Part shown: one piece after another, positions 32,765 through 42,220 of the stretch
How the letters are laid out: every line of letters begins with the position of its first letter
Numbering within the stretch: position 1 is the stretch's first letter
Assembly (NCBI GenBank): GCA_964486295.1
Contig: CAZAMF010000005.1
Coordinates: forward strand, 120,864-184,863
DNA: 64,000 bases
Reading direction: 5' to 3'
Origin: CALBZG01 sp964486295
GTDB taxonomy: Bacteria; Bacillota; Clostridia; Peptostreptococcales; Anaerovoracaceae
Translations under genes and position numbers: made by a program
The notes under the pieces: generated by a model
Seen by the model: only the letters and a program-made list of their open reading frames with translations
Databases searched by the model: none
Told to the model about the DNA's origin: nothing

Positions 32765-33808
32765 TTACTTTTTTTCATCCATATTGTCAATCACTCTGAT
32801 CAGATCGCTGAAAATTCCATACCCGGTCTGTTCAATTTCGGGATCATGCTCAATGACGGAGATTTTACCCATAAGATCAGTCGTGATGGAAATTACAGAT
32901 GATGTCCCGCTGATTGACGCTAAAATATCGTTGCGGCTGATTTCCCGGGGTTTAACAGTGCCGATGATTTTGCCGTTATCCAGGATCCCTTTGCAAATCA
33001 GTTTAATGACGTTGCCTCTTTCTTCCGCCCGCTTGATATCGTCTAAGCTGATCCTTTCGATTCCAGTTCGGTCGATTTCGTTTGGCGTGATCCCTGCATC
33101 CATCAATACATTCATCAGTGCCGTTATTTTCGCAGCCGCATCCCAGCCTTCGATATCCATAGCCGGATCCGCCTCAATGAACCCTCTCTTCTTCCCTTCC
33201 CGGATCACATCATCGTAAGCTTCTCCTTTGGCCAATTCCTCCAGGACATAATTTGTCGTGCTGTTTAAGATACCGCTGATTTCCAATACTTTGCAATATT
33301 TCAGCGTATCATGCACTAAATTGTAGATCGGTGTTCCATCCATCACGGTCGTTTCGAAATAGAAAAGGCTGCCGCTTTTATCTGCCATATCTTTCAGTTC
33401 TCGGTAGGCCCATGCAATAGGCCCTTTATTGGCCGTGATCACGTGTTTTCCTCTTTTAAAGGCCGCCTTGATATGATCAATGGCCGGTTGACCGCTAAAA
33501 ATAGCCAGCGGGGTTAATTCGATCATCACGTCATAGTCTGCGCCCCGGATGATTTCATTAGAAGCCATATTCGTATAGGCGTGATCCGCGCTGTCAAGTT
33601 TCCCATGAGTTTTAATATCGCTGCATGCTTTCACCAAATCTAGTCCATTTTTGTCCACAAGACTGCCACGGCTTCCCGTCGCTATGGCCGTTACTTTGAC
33701 CTCACAACCCGTGCGCTCCAGTATCTCCTGTTTTTTATCTGTCAGAAGTCCGGCAAATGCTTGTCCTGCATTACCGAATCCAAGCATGGCAATATTTAAT
33801 GTTCTCAT
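32765..33808 (-). CDS. Homoserine-dehydrogenase-family oxidoreductase, no ACT domain
   Basis: A 347-residue NAD(P)-dependent enzyme. Rossmann motif MLGFGNAGQAF is at residues 8-18, followed by ELTPLAIFSGQP, HVITANKGPIAW, the substrate segment GILNSTTNYVLEEL and the catalytic region EADPAMDIEGWDAAAKITAL, all characteristic of homoserine dehydrogenase. It ends without an ACT domain, so threonine feedback is not expected. No aspartate kinase or asd gene is nearby; instead it is third in an operon with an SDR and a class III aminotransferase, so it may act on a different hydroxy amino acid. Confidence 0.85.
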   Translation of the reverse strand: MRTLNIAMLGFGNAGQAFAGLLTDKKQEILERTGCEVKVTAIATGSRGSLVDKNGLDLVKACSDIKTHGKLDSADHAYTNMASNEIIRGADYDVMIELTPLAIFSGQPAIDHIKAAFKRGKHVITANKGPIAWAYRELKDMADKSGSLFYFETTVMDGTPIYNLVHDTLKYCKVLEISGILNSTTNYVLEELAKGEAYDDVIREGKKRGFIEADPAMDIEGWDAAAKITALMNVLMDAGITPNEIDRTGIERISLDDIKRAEERGNVIKLICKGILDNGKIIGTVKPREISRNDILASISGTSSVISITTDLMGKISVIEHDPEIEQTGYGIFSDLIRVIDNMDEKK

Positions 33809-33846
33809 TGTTCCCCTCCTGTCCGCCTCTTGCTGTTATCATGCTT

Positions 33847-35199
33847 CTAAATGATATTTTTCACTATTTCTCTGAATACTTCCGTGTGTCTGTCTATATC
33901 AGCCTCTGTTGTCGATGCGCATATCAACGCCATGTTATGGAACGGAGTCATGAGGATTCCGCGGTTCATGGATGCCAGATGCATATATTGATCAAGTTCA
34001 AAGTCAACAGCCGCTTCCGCTTCGCCGCCATTTCTTGCCGGCTCTTTTCTGAACCAGTATTCGGTACGGCATCCGAGCTGCACGGTGTTCCACGGCAGAT
34101 CAAATTCGCTGATAACACTCTGTACGCCCTGATTAAACCGGGTCGCAAGATGAATATTTTTATCATAAAAATCTTGAGTCAATATTTCGCCGAGTACCGC
34201 CTTCATCACATGCATGCTCAGAGCGTTGGCTGCCAGAGTTCCGCCGATTCCTCCGATATCACATAATTCAGGAGGAATGGCTGCTGCAGCCTTTTTGCCC
34301 AGCTCCTCTGTAAATCCATAAGCAGCCGTTGGAATTCCCGCTGCAATGGTTTTCCCCACAACGACGATATCCGGCTGAAGATCCATTGCCTTTGTGCAGC
34401 CTCCAACGCCGGCGCATATGGTATGAGTTTCATCATTGATCAAAAGTGTTCCGTATTTTCTGGTGAGTCTTCGGAGTTCATCATGATAGCCCGGGTCCGG
34501 GAGCACAATGCCACAGTTTGTCATGACCGGCTCAGCCAGTACTGCCGCAACGTCTTCATCTTTCAGGGCGTTTTCCAGCGCCTCCAGATCGTTCCATTCA
34601 ATGACCTTGGTTGTGATCGCTGGATCGCACTGCGGTCCGAGGCTTCCAGGTTTTGCAACAGTCTTGCCGGTAGCCTCATCTATGATCGCTACAGTTTCAT
34701 CTACAGTCCCGTGATAACACCAGTTATAGCATACGATTTTCGGCCGCTTGGTCACTTCCCGGGCCAGCCTGAGTGCAAATCGATTCGCATCGGTTGCGCT
34801 GGTGGCGAATTGCCAGTATTTCATACCGAATCTTCTGCCCAATTCGGCGCCATTCCAGATGGCGTCTTCTGTCGGCAGCATAAAAGTTGTACCCTGCTTT
34901 GCATATTCGGTAATCGCCTTCACCGCCGCCTCCGGGGCATGACCGATCATAGAGCCTGTGTCGCCCAGGCATAAATCCAGATAGTCATTCCCGTCAACAT
35001 CCTGAAAATGTGCGCCCTTGGCATTGGCGACAAAGATCGGGTAGCTGCCGGCCCATTTGGTCATCCAATTCATCGGTACTCCCTGAAGCAAACTGTCCTG
35101 AGCACTCCTGAAGAGTTCGCCAGACTTCTGATGATTCTTTTCGAACATTTCTATTTCAGAGGCCATTTGTGCCTTTAATTTTTCTCTGTTTACGATCAT
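33847..35199 (-). CDS. Class III aminotransferase, glutamate-1-semialdehyde-aminomutase-like
   Basis: A 450-residue PLP enzyme. Marks: GNDYLDLCLGDTGSMIGHAPE near residue 70, YNWCYHGTVDET, NDETHTICAG with the PLP aspartate-type position, and the PLP lysine in VVVGKTIAAGIPTAAYG. It resembles glutamate-1-semialdehyde 2,1-aminomutase but no heme genes are present, so an omega- or beta-aminotransferase role is more likely. I start at the ATG at 35199 after AAAGGATAAAA. Flanked closely by SDR (upstream) and homoserine-dehydrogenase-like gene (downstream). Confidence 0.86.
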   Translation of the reverse strand: MIVNREKLKAQMASEIEMFEKNHQKSGELFRSAQDSLLQGVPMNWMTKWAGSYPIFVANAKGAHFQDVDGNDYLDLCLGDTGSMIGHAPEAAVKAITEYAKQGTTFMLPTEDAIWNGAELGRRFGMKYWQFATSATDANRFALRLAREVTKRPKIVCYNWCYHGTVDETVAIIDEATGKTVAKPGSLGPQCDPAITTKVIEWNDLEALENALKDEDVAAVLAEPVMTNCGIVLPDPGYHDELRRLTRKYGTLLINDETHTICAGVGGCTKAMDLQPDIVVVGKTIAAGIPTAAYGFTEELGKKAAAAIPPELCDIGGIGGTLAANALSMHVMKAVLGEILTQDFYDKNIHLATRFNQGVQSVISEFDLPWNTVQLGCRTEYWFRKEPARNGGEAEAAVDFELDQYMHLASMNRGILMTPFHNMALICASTTEADIDRHTEVFREIVKNII

Positions 35200-35226
35200 G
35201 ATTTTTATCCTTTCTTTCATTACTTA

Positions 35227-36027
35227 TTAATAATAGAGTTCGGATGAGCCTTTATACTCCTGGATCGTGTTCCCTCCATCCACAACGATGGCTTCGCCGT
35301 TAATATACGAAGCCTCTCTGGACGCCAGGAAAACGATTGTGTTTGCCACTTCTTCCGGAGTGCCTCCCCTTCCGGCCGGGGTGTTTAATCCTCCGGCGGC
35401 CTCGCTTTCCGTCTGGGAGTCAGAGGCAATCCATCCCGGCAGCACAGAATTAATGGTTACATTATATCTGCCGGTTTCGATGGCTATGGACCTGCTCATT
35501 CCCAGAATACCGGCCTTTGCTGCGCTGTATGCTGCTTCTCCGGGGTTGCTCACGATAGGGCCTGTCACTGATGATACGTTTACGATTCTTCCATATTTTT
35601 GCTTGACCATATATGGAAGCACCGCTTTCGTAACGTTAAAACATGTATTAAGGTTCCTATTGATTGTCAGGTCCCAGCTTTCATAACTTACGTTGATAAA
35701 ATCCGCAAAATCCTCACTTTGTCCCACCTGGGCCATGCCCGCGTTGTTTACCAACACATCCGGGATCCCGAAATCCGACACTATGGATCTGATCAGATCG
35801 TTTGTCATGTCACGATCCATCAGATCTGCGACATATCCTCTTGCATCGATGCCCATAGTCTGAAGCTCCGCGGCTCGCTGATAAATTCGGTCGGTGGTCG
35901 ATATAATGGCGATCCTGCCGCCCAGTTCTCCGAGGATCTTCGCTGTCGAGAATCCTATTCCGTTCGGGCTGCCGGCGCCTGTGATCATGCAAATCTGGTT
36001 TTTAAAATCAACAAATGTCCGGGACAT
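35227..36027 (-). CDS. Short-chain dehydrogenase/reductase
   Basis: A 266-residue classical SDR. Cofactor motif TGAGSPNGIGFS (about 16-27), NNAG at about 96, catalytic Ser in NVSSVTG and Y-x-x-x-K in AAYSAAKAG, then PGWI. The extra residues in the glycine motif occur in some subgroups. It ends with an unusual Tyr-rich tail (EYKGSSELYY). First gene of the three-gene operon with the aminotransferase and homoserine-dehydrogenase-like enzyme; substrate unknown. Confidence 0.9.
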   Translation of the reverse strand: MSRTFVDFKNQICMITGAGSPNGIGFSTAKILGELGGRIAIISTTDRIYQRAAELQTMGIDARGYVADLMDRDMTNDLIRSIVSDFGIPDVLVNNAGMAQVGQSEDFADFINVSYESWDLTINRNLNTCFNVTKAVLPYMVKQKYGRIVNVSSVTGPIVSNPGEAAYSAAKAGILGMSRSIAIETGRYNVTINSVLPGWIASDSQTESEAAGGLNTPAGRGGTPEEVANTIVFLASREASYINGEAIVVDGGNTIQEYKGSSELYY

Positions 36028-36170
36028 CTATGCACCCCCTAATGCTATTCTTTCGGAATCATCCCAATTGTCTTAATATTATCACATCAATTTTCTATCC
36101 GGTCAATCCGGTTTTGGGGCTTCTGCTGTACTATCTTGCCGCATTCTTTGTATAGTTTTGCCACTTTATA

Positions 36171-36200
36171 AAAAAGGACCTTCGTATCCACGAAAGTCCC
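36171..36200 (-). terminator. Terminator after the 36257-36859 gene
   Basis: GGAC, TTCGT and their complements form an interrupted stem closed by loop ATCC, followed on the minus strand by a run of T residues. Confidence 0.8.
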
Positions 36201-36256
36201 TATTGGCGGTATAATTCTCTCCGCATGTCCCAATATTTCTGTTGTTCAGCAGTTTT

Positions 36257-36859
36257 CTAATCCAGAATTTCAATCGAAGTGACGTACATGATCTCACAAG
36301 CGCCATTGCCTGTGTCGCTTCTGGTAAGACTCGTTTTCCAGGGTCCATCCTTAAAATTCACATTGACCAAAAATCCTCCGAGTCTGACGCGGCTGTCTTT
36401 TCCGGCGAAAATGATTTTTCTCAGTATATCTCCATCCCGATGGATCAGGTGGATATTGGCCGAATGCTGCGCTATATAGTCAGGGCTTACCGATACGTCT
36501 TCCGAGTAATTGTAACAATACCATCTGCCACTCTGTGAATATCGGATGTGTTCATCCACTTGCTCGACGTTCAGATCTCCCCAGGCCAATGCAAAATCGT
36601 ATCTGGAGATCTGAGACGGGTAATCAAGCAAATAAAATTCTTTGCTTTTAATGACCCCCTCAATTGAATACTGAGCCAGCAGAGTGAGCTGTATATCTCC
36701 TTTTGAGCCCTCTATCTTTGTCTGGATCGGATTTTCCAGCATCGTTTGGGTCGGTTCCGGAACATACCCGTGATAGGGCTTCCCTCCCAGCGTATACCTG
36801 GCAAACAGCAGCGCTGCAATCAGCAATCCCAGTAAGACAAATTTTTCTAATTTCCCCAT
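36257..36859 (-). CDS. Hypothetical membrane-anchored protein
   Basis: A 200-residue protein with one N-terminal membrane segment (about residues 7-21) and a predicted outer domain rich in beta strands (KGDIQLTLLAQYSIEGVI, RWYCYNYSED). I recognise no family or catalytic motif. ATG follows ATAGGAAC. It lies downstream of the DUF4173 membrane protein on the same strand, 56 bases away, and may be co-transcribed. Confidence 0.6.
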   Translation of the reverse strand: MGKLEKFVLLGLLIAALLFARYTLGGKPYHGYVPEPTQTMLENPIQTKIEGSKGDIQLTLLAQYSIEGVIKSKEFYLLDYPSQISRYDFALAWGDLNVEQVDEHIRYSQSGRWYCYNYSEDVSVSPDYIAQHSANIHLIHRDGDILRKIIFAGKDSRVRLGGFLVNVNFKDGPWKTSLTRSDTGNGACEIMYVTSIEILD

Positions 36860-36915
36860 CCGATGTTCCTATCTTATCCTATTCGAGACGGCAATATCGT
36901 TCTGCGTTCAGAGTG

Positions 36916-38469
36916 CTATGAAATCGCGGCTCTAATTTGTTCCGCTTTATATCTTTGTAGATTAAAATCTCTGAAAGACCGGTGGCCGTATGAATCTTCC
37001 GCCCCAGCATATTTTCCAGCCATCAGTGCAGTTTTCAGCTGATCCTTGAGTACCGTATCTTCAGTGTTAAGGTACAGTTCATAAATATACGGCGCTGCCG
37101 CATCGGACAACTCAGCAAGCGCTTCAGTATCGATTGTTTCCAGCGTACCGCTGCTGTATCTTTCGATATTGTACTTTGCAATGAAACCATCCGCATTCCC
37201 ATATGTCAGTAACAAAAACCCCACAACACAAGCTGCGATAATCATTCTCGCAGAATGATAAAACTTGAACTGCCTGATGGCGACCATGATAAATATCACC
37301 AGCAGCACCAACATGAACCAGGTTGTATAAACTCTGAGTTGCGTAAGACCGTAATAATGGATGTACAAAGCCATCTTTCTCAGAGCTGTCAAAATGAGCA
37401 TGATGGTAAATCCGCACAAAACAGCCACTTCGATCCGCAACGCTTTTGGCACTTTGTTCTGTTCCTCCATTTGAGCTCTTGCTGTAATCATATAGGCCAC
37501 CGCCGTTACTGCGAGATTAATGGCTGCGACCGCGCAAAGCTCGAAAAACCCCCTCCGGGCATATTCTGCATAGGTCATGGCGCCCGGGAGATCATTCATA
37601 AACGCCGAAAAAAAGTATGGCGCGGCGACTATAAAGAAAACAGCATAGATGAGATTCAGCATCGTTAGAGCGGAACATACCGTGATCTTCGGAGCAAAGC
37701 GAAGGCCTGCATTCGTTTTGTCGACAGATTCTTTGGTAAAGCGATCCGTATTCCGTCCATAACGATTTCCGTAAACCAGACCATATAAGTAACACGCCAC
37801 CGGAATCCCCAGAATCATTTGTAGTATATATTCTATCACGTCTTCAGAAATAGAAAATCGAATTTTTTCGGTCATACTTTCAAATGCTGCGTCCGCATTC
37901 ACAAGCAGGCTGATCACCAGTATCAGAACCGGGAGGAATGCAACTATGCCGATTACCGCCGCAAGCATGCTTTTCCACTGTCGGCTTCCCTGATCACTAT
38001 TTTTCAACGCTCCAAAACAGCAGGATAAATTCGTAAATGGAACGATCAGCGATTGCTTTAGTAAATCTCCAGGCAGATAAGAAGACAGGGCGCCGTCAAG
38101 CCTGTTACCGGTCGATGCGGCCACCCAATAAATGAACAGTGCCGAAATAAAAATAAAATTCAAAGCCTTCAGGGTGATATTATCAAATATGCTGAAGCTG
38201 AACACAGATATCAAGAGAACGCCCGCCCAGAAAGCGTTCGATTTAGGCTGAAAGTTATCACTGCCTTTCAGATACACCCATGTTACCGCCATTAACAGAA
38301 CCGCAAAAATGCTGACACCCGCTCCCATACTGTTGGGTTTGATCAGGTTCCAATAAAGGAATCCCAAGATCAGCATGGCTAACGCAAAAGTTTTGTCCGC
38401 GGATAAATAAATCGTCGGTCTTGAACTATTTGTAGGCCTTGAGCCATTGATATATGCATGATCCATCAT
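36916..38469 (-). CDS. DUF4173-type polytopic membrane protein
   Basis: A 517-residue membrane protein with about twelve hydrophobic segments and an internal ARRGFFELCAVAAINL stretch typical of the DUF4173/DUF4153 family. The C-terminal about 90 residues are soluble (LETIDTEALAELSDAA, EDSYGHRSFRDFNLQRYKA). Function unknown in this family. I place the start at the ATG at 38469, nine bases after AAGGAGG that lies inside the end of the upstream XRE gene, so the two are coupled. Confidence 0.8.
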   Translation of the reverse strand: MMDHAYINGSRPTNSSRPTIYLSADKTFALAMLILGFLYWNLIKPNSMGAGVSIFAVLLMAVTWVYLKGSDNFQPKSNAFWAGVLLISVFSFSIFDNITLKALNFIFISALFIYWVAASTGNRLDGALSSYLPGDLLKQSLIVPFTNLSCCFGALKNSDQGSRQWKSMLAAVIGIVAFLPVLILVISLLVNADAAFESMTEKIRFSISEDVIEYILQMILGIPVACYLYGLVYGNRYGRNTDRFTKESVDKTNAGLRFAPKITVCSALTMLNLIYAVFFIVAAPYFFSAFMNDLPGAMTYAEYARRGFFELCAVAAINLAVTAVAYMITARAQMEEQNKVPKALRIEVAVLCGFTIMLILTALRKMALYIHYYGLTQLRVYTTWFMLVLLVIFIMVAIRQFKFYHSARMIIAACVVGFLLLTYGNADGFIAKYNIERYSSGTLETIDTEALAELSDAAAPYIYELYLNTEDTVLKDQLKTALMAGKYAGAEDSYGHRSFRDFNLQRYKAEQIRAAIS

Positions 38470-38473
38470 CTGA

Positions 38474-38683
38474 CTAATCCTCCTTGACGTATTCCAGAAT
38501 ATCACCCGGTTGGCAATCCAGAACCTTGCATAACTCTTCCAGGGTAGAGAAACGGATCGCCTTTGCCTTATTGTTTTTTAGAATGGAAAGGTTCGCCGGT
38601 GTAATACCGATCTTGCCTGACAGATCTCCTGCTGAGATTTTTCTTTTTGCCATGATAACGTCCAGGTTAACAACAATCGCCAT
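38474..38683 (-). CDS. Small XRE/YozG-type helix-turn-helix regulator
   Basis: A 69-residue single-domain DNA-binding protein: NLDVIMAKRKISAGDLSGKIG, then the recognition helix ITPANLSILKNNKAKAIRFSTLEEL and LDCQPGDILEY. YozG-type regulators nearly always sit next to DUF2975 genes, as here (38701-39147), and are thought to control them. Confidence 0.9.
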   Translation of the reverse strand: MAIVVNLDVIMAKRKISAGDLSGKIGITPANLSILKNNKAKAIRFSTLEELCKVLDCQPGDILEYVKED

Positions 38684-38700
38684 GCTCCTCGCCCACCTTT

Positions 38701-39147
38701 CTAAATAGTAAAGTCATTCTCATTTTTGATGATGACCGCCTGCTCGATCACATTTTTAACGATTCTCAAAATAAGGCCAAAGAACGCCGCGGCGACAGAT
38801 ATCATTAAAAAAAGAATATAGTAGAAACCGGAAATAGCCAGGATCAGAGAAACCGCGAAGCTACACCATGATATGATCCGGAGATGTTTTACATTTTTCT
38901 CAACAAAAACTTCATTTTTGCTGATATTGGCCAGCAGCCTGTCCAGACTGATCAATGCAGCCATTGAAGGGATGCAACAGGCATATATCGTTAGCAGGAG
39001 CGGAGTGGCAATGCTGCTATCCTTTGAAGCATAAGATAAATATTCCGGAATCAGAGAAGGCGCAGTAAACGCCAGACCGATCACCAGAGCAATCACGATT
39101 TTTGTACATATCGAAGACAGTAACACTGATTTAGATGGAGTCCACAT
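38701..39147 (-). CDS. DUF2975 membrane protein
   Basis: A 148-residue protein with four membrane segments (about 12-33, 45-64, 88-106, 108-130) and LDRLLANISKNEVFVEKNVKHL between the second and third, the DUF2975 signature. Function unknown. ATG follows GAAAGGATAG. First of a DUF2975, XRE, DUF4173 run. Confidence 0.85.
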   Translation of the reverse strand: MWTPSKSVLLSSICTKIVIALVIGLAFTAPSLIPEYLSYASKDSSIATPLLLTIYACCIPSMAALISLDRLLANISKNEVFVEKNVKHLRIISWCSFAVSLILAISGFYYILFLMISVAAAFFGLILRIVKNVIEQAVIIKNENDFTI

Positions 39148-39283
39148 TTTTTCTATCCTTTCTGTTCGTTGTATTTCTGTTTATCGCCATTTTTCAGTTG
39201 ATTTCATCATCAGTATATGAACTATATTGTTGTTTGTCAATATTAATTTATTGTTATTCAATAATTATTTCCCTTTTATCAGC

Positions 39284-39312
39284 AAATAAAAACCCCGGCT
39301 TCAGGCTGGGTG
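39284..39312 (-). terminator. Terminator of the DUF3795 gene
   Basis: ACCCAGC and GCCGGGGT form an interrupted stem with loop CTGAA on the minus strand, followed by TTTTTATTT, 43 bases after the DUF3795 stop. Confidence 0.65.
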
Positions 39313-39354
39313 TCCAGTCGTGCCAAGGGTTATTTCTGTGATGTCATCAAGGGC

Positions 39355-39828
39355 TTATTCCTCGCCCCATCTGTATTTTTTGTTTTCGCGCAGTATATCC
39401 AGGCTGCAGTTTAAACATAAACCATTATGGCAGCATATCATTTCACCGCATTCCGGGCATTTCCACTTCTTCTCCTCCGCTTCCAGAAACCGGTCTGTTC
39501 CATGATCCCGAATATATTCCAGGTTTTCTATCATACTCATATGATATTTTTCTCGATATCTCTTATCAAGTGCTTTCAAGTATTTGCACGGGAAGCTTTC
39601 GCACTCAAAGCAAAACCGCACTTTTCCATTTCCTATCAGATCACAATGATTCTTCATGCTGTGCGTGCAGTTCTCGCCTCTCGGGATACAACCCGGGCAA
39701 TATTTTCGGTTCATCCCCTGCTTCTTCAGATCATATTTCATCGACTGATAACTGATACACAAACCGCAATTCATACCGCAGGGAGCGATCAGCGCATCAT
39801 CATGTCGTTTTTTTTGATTATCTTTCAT
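39355..39828 (-). CDS. DUF3795 cysteine-rich protein
   Basis: A 157-residue protein with fourteen cysteines: CGMNCGLC (about 17-24), CPGC, CDLIG, CFECESFPC and a C-terminal zinc-ribbon-like CPECGEMICCHNGLCLNC. The N-terminal part matches DUF3795. The paired cysteines imply zinc or Fe-S binding. Function unknown. ATG follows GAGGTGG; the upstream cyclase gene ends nine bases before. Confidence 0.85.
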   Translation of the reverse strand: MKDNQKKRHDDALIAPCGMNCGLCISYQSMKYDLKKQGMNRKYCPGCIPRGENCTHSMKNHCDLIGNGKVRFCFECESFPCKYLKALDKRYREKYHMSMIENLEYIRDHGTDRFLEAEEKKWKCPECGEMICCHNGLCLNCSLDILRENKKYRWGEE

Positions 39829-39837
39829 ATTCCACCT

Positions 39838-40932
39838 CTAAAACTCGCCGTTCATGAGAATGACTTTGTTTCGCCCGGATTGTTTTGCCCGGTACAAAGC
39901 TTTGTCAGCCTGCTCAAGCAGTTTTGTCTCCTGAAGATCCGTTCCGACGAACGCAGCGACGCCGATGGATACCGTGATGTGAATACTCTGCTGGTTGGAT
40001 ATCCTGAACTCAGTGTTTTCCACAGCCGACCGGATTCTCTCCGCTACCGCAGCAGCCTGCGGCAGCTGGCAGTCCGCAAGCAACATGGCAAATTCCTCGC
40101 CACCACGGCGTGATATGATATCTTGACTTCGAGCAAGGCCCCTGAATAATTTTCCAAGATCCCTTAAAACAATATCTCCTTTTACGTGTCCATACCGGTC
40201 GTTGATTTCTTTAAAATGATCGATGTCAATGTATAACAAGGAAAGCACCACTTCTCCCGAACTATTTGCGTCTGTATATCTTTTCAACAATTTATCAAAC
40301 TGCCTCTGATTCTTTAAACCGGTCAGGTAATCTTTTTCAGCATCGTCTTTTATTTCTTCCATCTTTTGATTGTATCGGGTAAGAAACTCATTTAAATAGT
40401 ACATCAATACAGAAACAGAAATCAGTCCTGCTAAAAAGATCAGCATAATTGTCCCCCTGTTTTCCAGTTCAACAATCAGTGAATAAATGCTGAATCCGGC
40501 AGAAGCCACCGAAAACCCAGCGGAGAGGATCCATTTTTGTCTGATGTCCAATTTTGTCCGTCCGATCGCACCGCATACGATTCCAAGTATGATGATCACA
40601 ACGAAAGCGGTAATGGAGGCACGGTTGATGCCGAAGTAAGCCAGGCGAAAAATTGCTATGATCAAGGAGGCTTCAAACGCAGCAAAGGAAGAAACATATA
40701 TTGCCATCATAATTACAGGGATATAACGAAAGTCCAATATAACCTCACTTGTGATCGGCACACTGAACATCATGAGCAAGCATCCGAATATTCCTGAAAG
40801 GATTCCGTTCCGCACATTGTTTTGAACGGATCTGGACAAATATTTCTCGTGCATGATCATATTCGCAAACATGATAAATGACGTTAAAATTGTCGTGTTT
40901 ATAAATAGTCCTCTTATTGTTTCTATAATCAT
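39838..40932 (-). CDS. Diguanylate cyclase with LytS/5TMR-like membrane sensor
   Basis: A 364-residue membrane protein. Residues 5-190 hold about six membrane segments resembling the 5TM receptors of LytS/YhcK type. A GGDEF domain follows (about 205-364) with DYLTGLKNQRQFD, IDIDHFKEINDRYGH, the active G277-G-E-E-F281 and an inhibitory I-site R268-S-Q-D271 five residues before it. It should make c-di-GMP and be product-inhibited. The signal is unknown. Confidence 0.92.
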   Translation of the reverse strand: MIIETIRGLFINTTILTSFIMFANMIMHEKYLSRSVQNNVRNGILSGIFGCLLMMFSVPITSEVILDFRYIPVIMMAIYVSSFAAFEASLIIAIFRLAYFGINRASITAFVVIIILGIVCGAIGRTKLDIRQKWILSAGFSVASAGFSIYSLIVELENRGTIMLIFLAGLISVSVLMYYLNEFLTRYNQKMEEIKDDAEKDYLTGLKNQRQFDKLLKRYTDANSSGEVVLSLLYIDIDHFKEINDRYGHVKGDIVLRDLGKLFRGLARSQDIISRRGGEEFAMLLADCQLPQAAAVAERIRSAVENTEFRISNQQSIHITVSIGVAAFVGTDLQETKLLEQADKALYRAKQSGRNKVILMNGEF

Positions 40933-40963
40933 ATATTACAATACCTCTTTCGGCTATTTTTCA

Positions 40964-41587
40964 TTAGTTGGCAAGCTCAAACTCGCCTTTTTCCTTATTA
41001 TAAATAAAGACTTCTCCCGTTTCAATAATGTAATACCAGCCCTGGATATCGATTTCTTTGCGCTGATATTTTTCTTTGATGCATGGATATGTCAGAAGAT
41101 TTTTCAGTTGCTCTACCACGTTCAACTGCTCCGCCATCCATTCTCTCTTAGCCGGGTCTTCGCTGCCAGCCTCGTTCATGACCCGATCCCTGACATTGGA
41201 GGCCAGTTCCATCCACTTCTGAGTGTTTGGTGCTTCGGCTAGATTGCTGTCATTTGACAGTATGAGTTTGCAGCCTCCGCAATTGGAATGACCGCAGACC
41301 ACGATGCTCTCGACCCCCAGGACAGACACCGCATATTCGATTGCGGAAGTAGTCGCCAGATGCTCATCGGATGTTCGATAGGGCGGAACAATGTTGGCGA
41401 TATTTCTTACCACAAACAATTCGCCCGGGAGCGTTTGAGTGATCAAATTGGGCACCAGCCTGGAATCCGAGCATCCGATAAACAAAGTGTGTGGTTTTTG
41501 TTCGTTCTTCAATTCGTCGAACAGTTCTTTGTGTGTAACAAAATCGCCTTTGCGAAAATTTACGATCCCCTTTAAAAGTTTCTCCAC
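40964..41587 (-). CDS. Beta-class carbonic anhydrase
   Basis: A 207-residue zinc enzyme. Zinc ligands and the Asp/Arg dyad are in C39-S-D41-S-R43 and GHSNCGG near residue 100. Also visible: VVRNIANIVPP and TSAIEYAVSVLGV. It interconverts CO2 and bicarbonate, supplying carboxylases. The start is a GTG at 41587 after TGGAGGATTT. Full-length. Confidence 0.95.
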   Translation of the reverse strand: MEKLLKGIVNFRKGDFVTHKELFDELKNEQKPHTLFIGCSDSRLVPNLITQTLPGELFVVRNIANIVPPYRTSDEHLATTSAIEYAVSVLGVESIVVCGHSNCGGCKLILSNDSNLAEAPNTQKWMELASNVRDRVMNEAGSEDPAKREWMAEQLNVVEQLKNLLTYPCIKEKYQRKEIDIQGWYYIIETGEVFIYNKEKGEFELAN

Positions 41588-41611
41588 GTTCCGAAATCCT
41601 CCATCCGATGA

Positions 41612-42220
41612 TTAATCCTTTTTTACACGGATCAGCTGAATCCCTTTTCTCATACAATAAAGCCTGATGAGCAAGGTGACAGTGAAGCAAGAGTAAAGTG
41701 CCACGCTGTTTCCAAACGAACCATATAGAAAGATAAAAATAACACTGCCGATAATGCATGCGACCGCATACACTTCCTTATGAAAAACAAATGGGATTTC
41801 ATGGGCAAACACATCTCTCATCATCCCTCCACCTGTCCCGGTCAGCACCGCGAGAGTCACGATAACAAACGGTTGGTATAGCCCGTTTGTAACCGCCACT
41901 TCGGCACCGATGGCCGTAAAAGCAGCCAGACCGATGGCGTCAAAAAATTGTATGATATTATTATAGCGCTGTATTTTTTTATTCAGCATGATCACAACGG
42001 CAGCGGAAGCGGTGCTGATAATTGCGTAGACCGGATTCTCAAGAGATACAGGAAGCTCCAGCCCAATAAGCACATCTCTGACGATTCCGCCGCCAATTGC
42101 GGTAATAATCGCCAATGCTATGATGCCGTAGTAGTCAAGATCTTTATCAATAGCTACCAGTGCACCTGTTATGGCAAATGCAACGGTTCCGATCAATTCA
42201 ACCACTGATATAAATTCCAT
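41612..42220 (-). CDS. TRIC/YicG-family (UPF0126) membrane protein
   Basis: A 202-residue protein of two internal repeats with seven membrane segments. Repeat motifs: FAITGALVAIDKD and GGGIVRDVL in the first, FTAIGAEVAV and TGGGMMRDVFAHEIP in the second. Prokaryotic TRIC homologues are trimeric cation channels; some YicG-type members are linked to glycine use. ATG follows AAGGGGAG. A 25-base gap to carbonic anhydrase suggests an operon. Confidence 0.9.
   Translation of the reverse strand: MEFISVVELIGTVAFAITGALVAIDKDLDYYGIIALAIITAIGGGIVRDVLIGLELPVSLENPVYAIISTASAAVVIMLNKKIQRYNNIIQFFDAIGLAAFTAIGAEVAVTNGLYQPFVIVTLAVLTGTGGGMMRDVFAHEIPFVFHKEVYAVACIIGSVIFIFLYGSFGNSVALYSCFTVTLLIRLYCMRKGIQLIRVKKD

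Noticed and set aside
33847..35199. Glutamate-1-semialdehyde aminomutase for heme synthesis (hemL)
   Set aside because: No heme gene nearby; it is coupled to an SDR and a homoserine-dehydrogenase-like gene, and several family-III enzymes share this fold.
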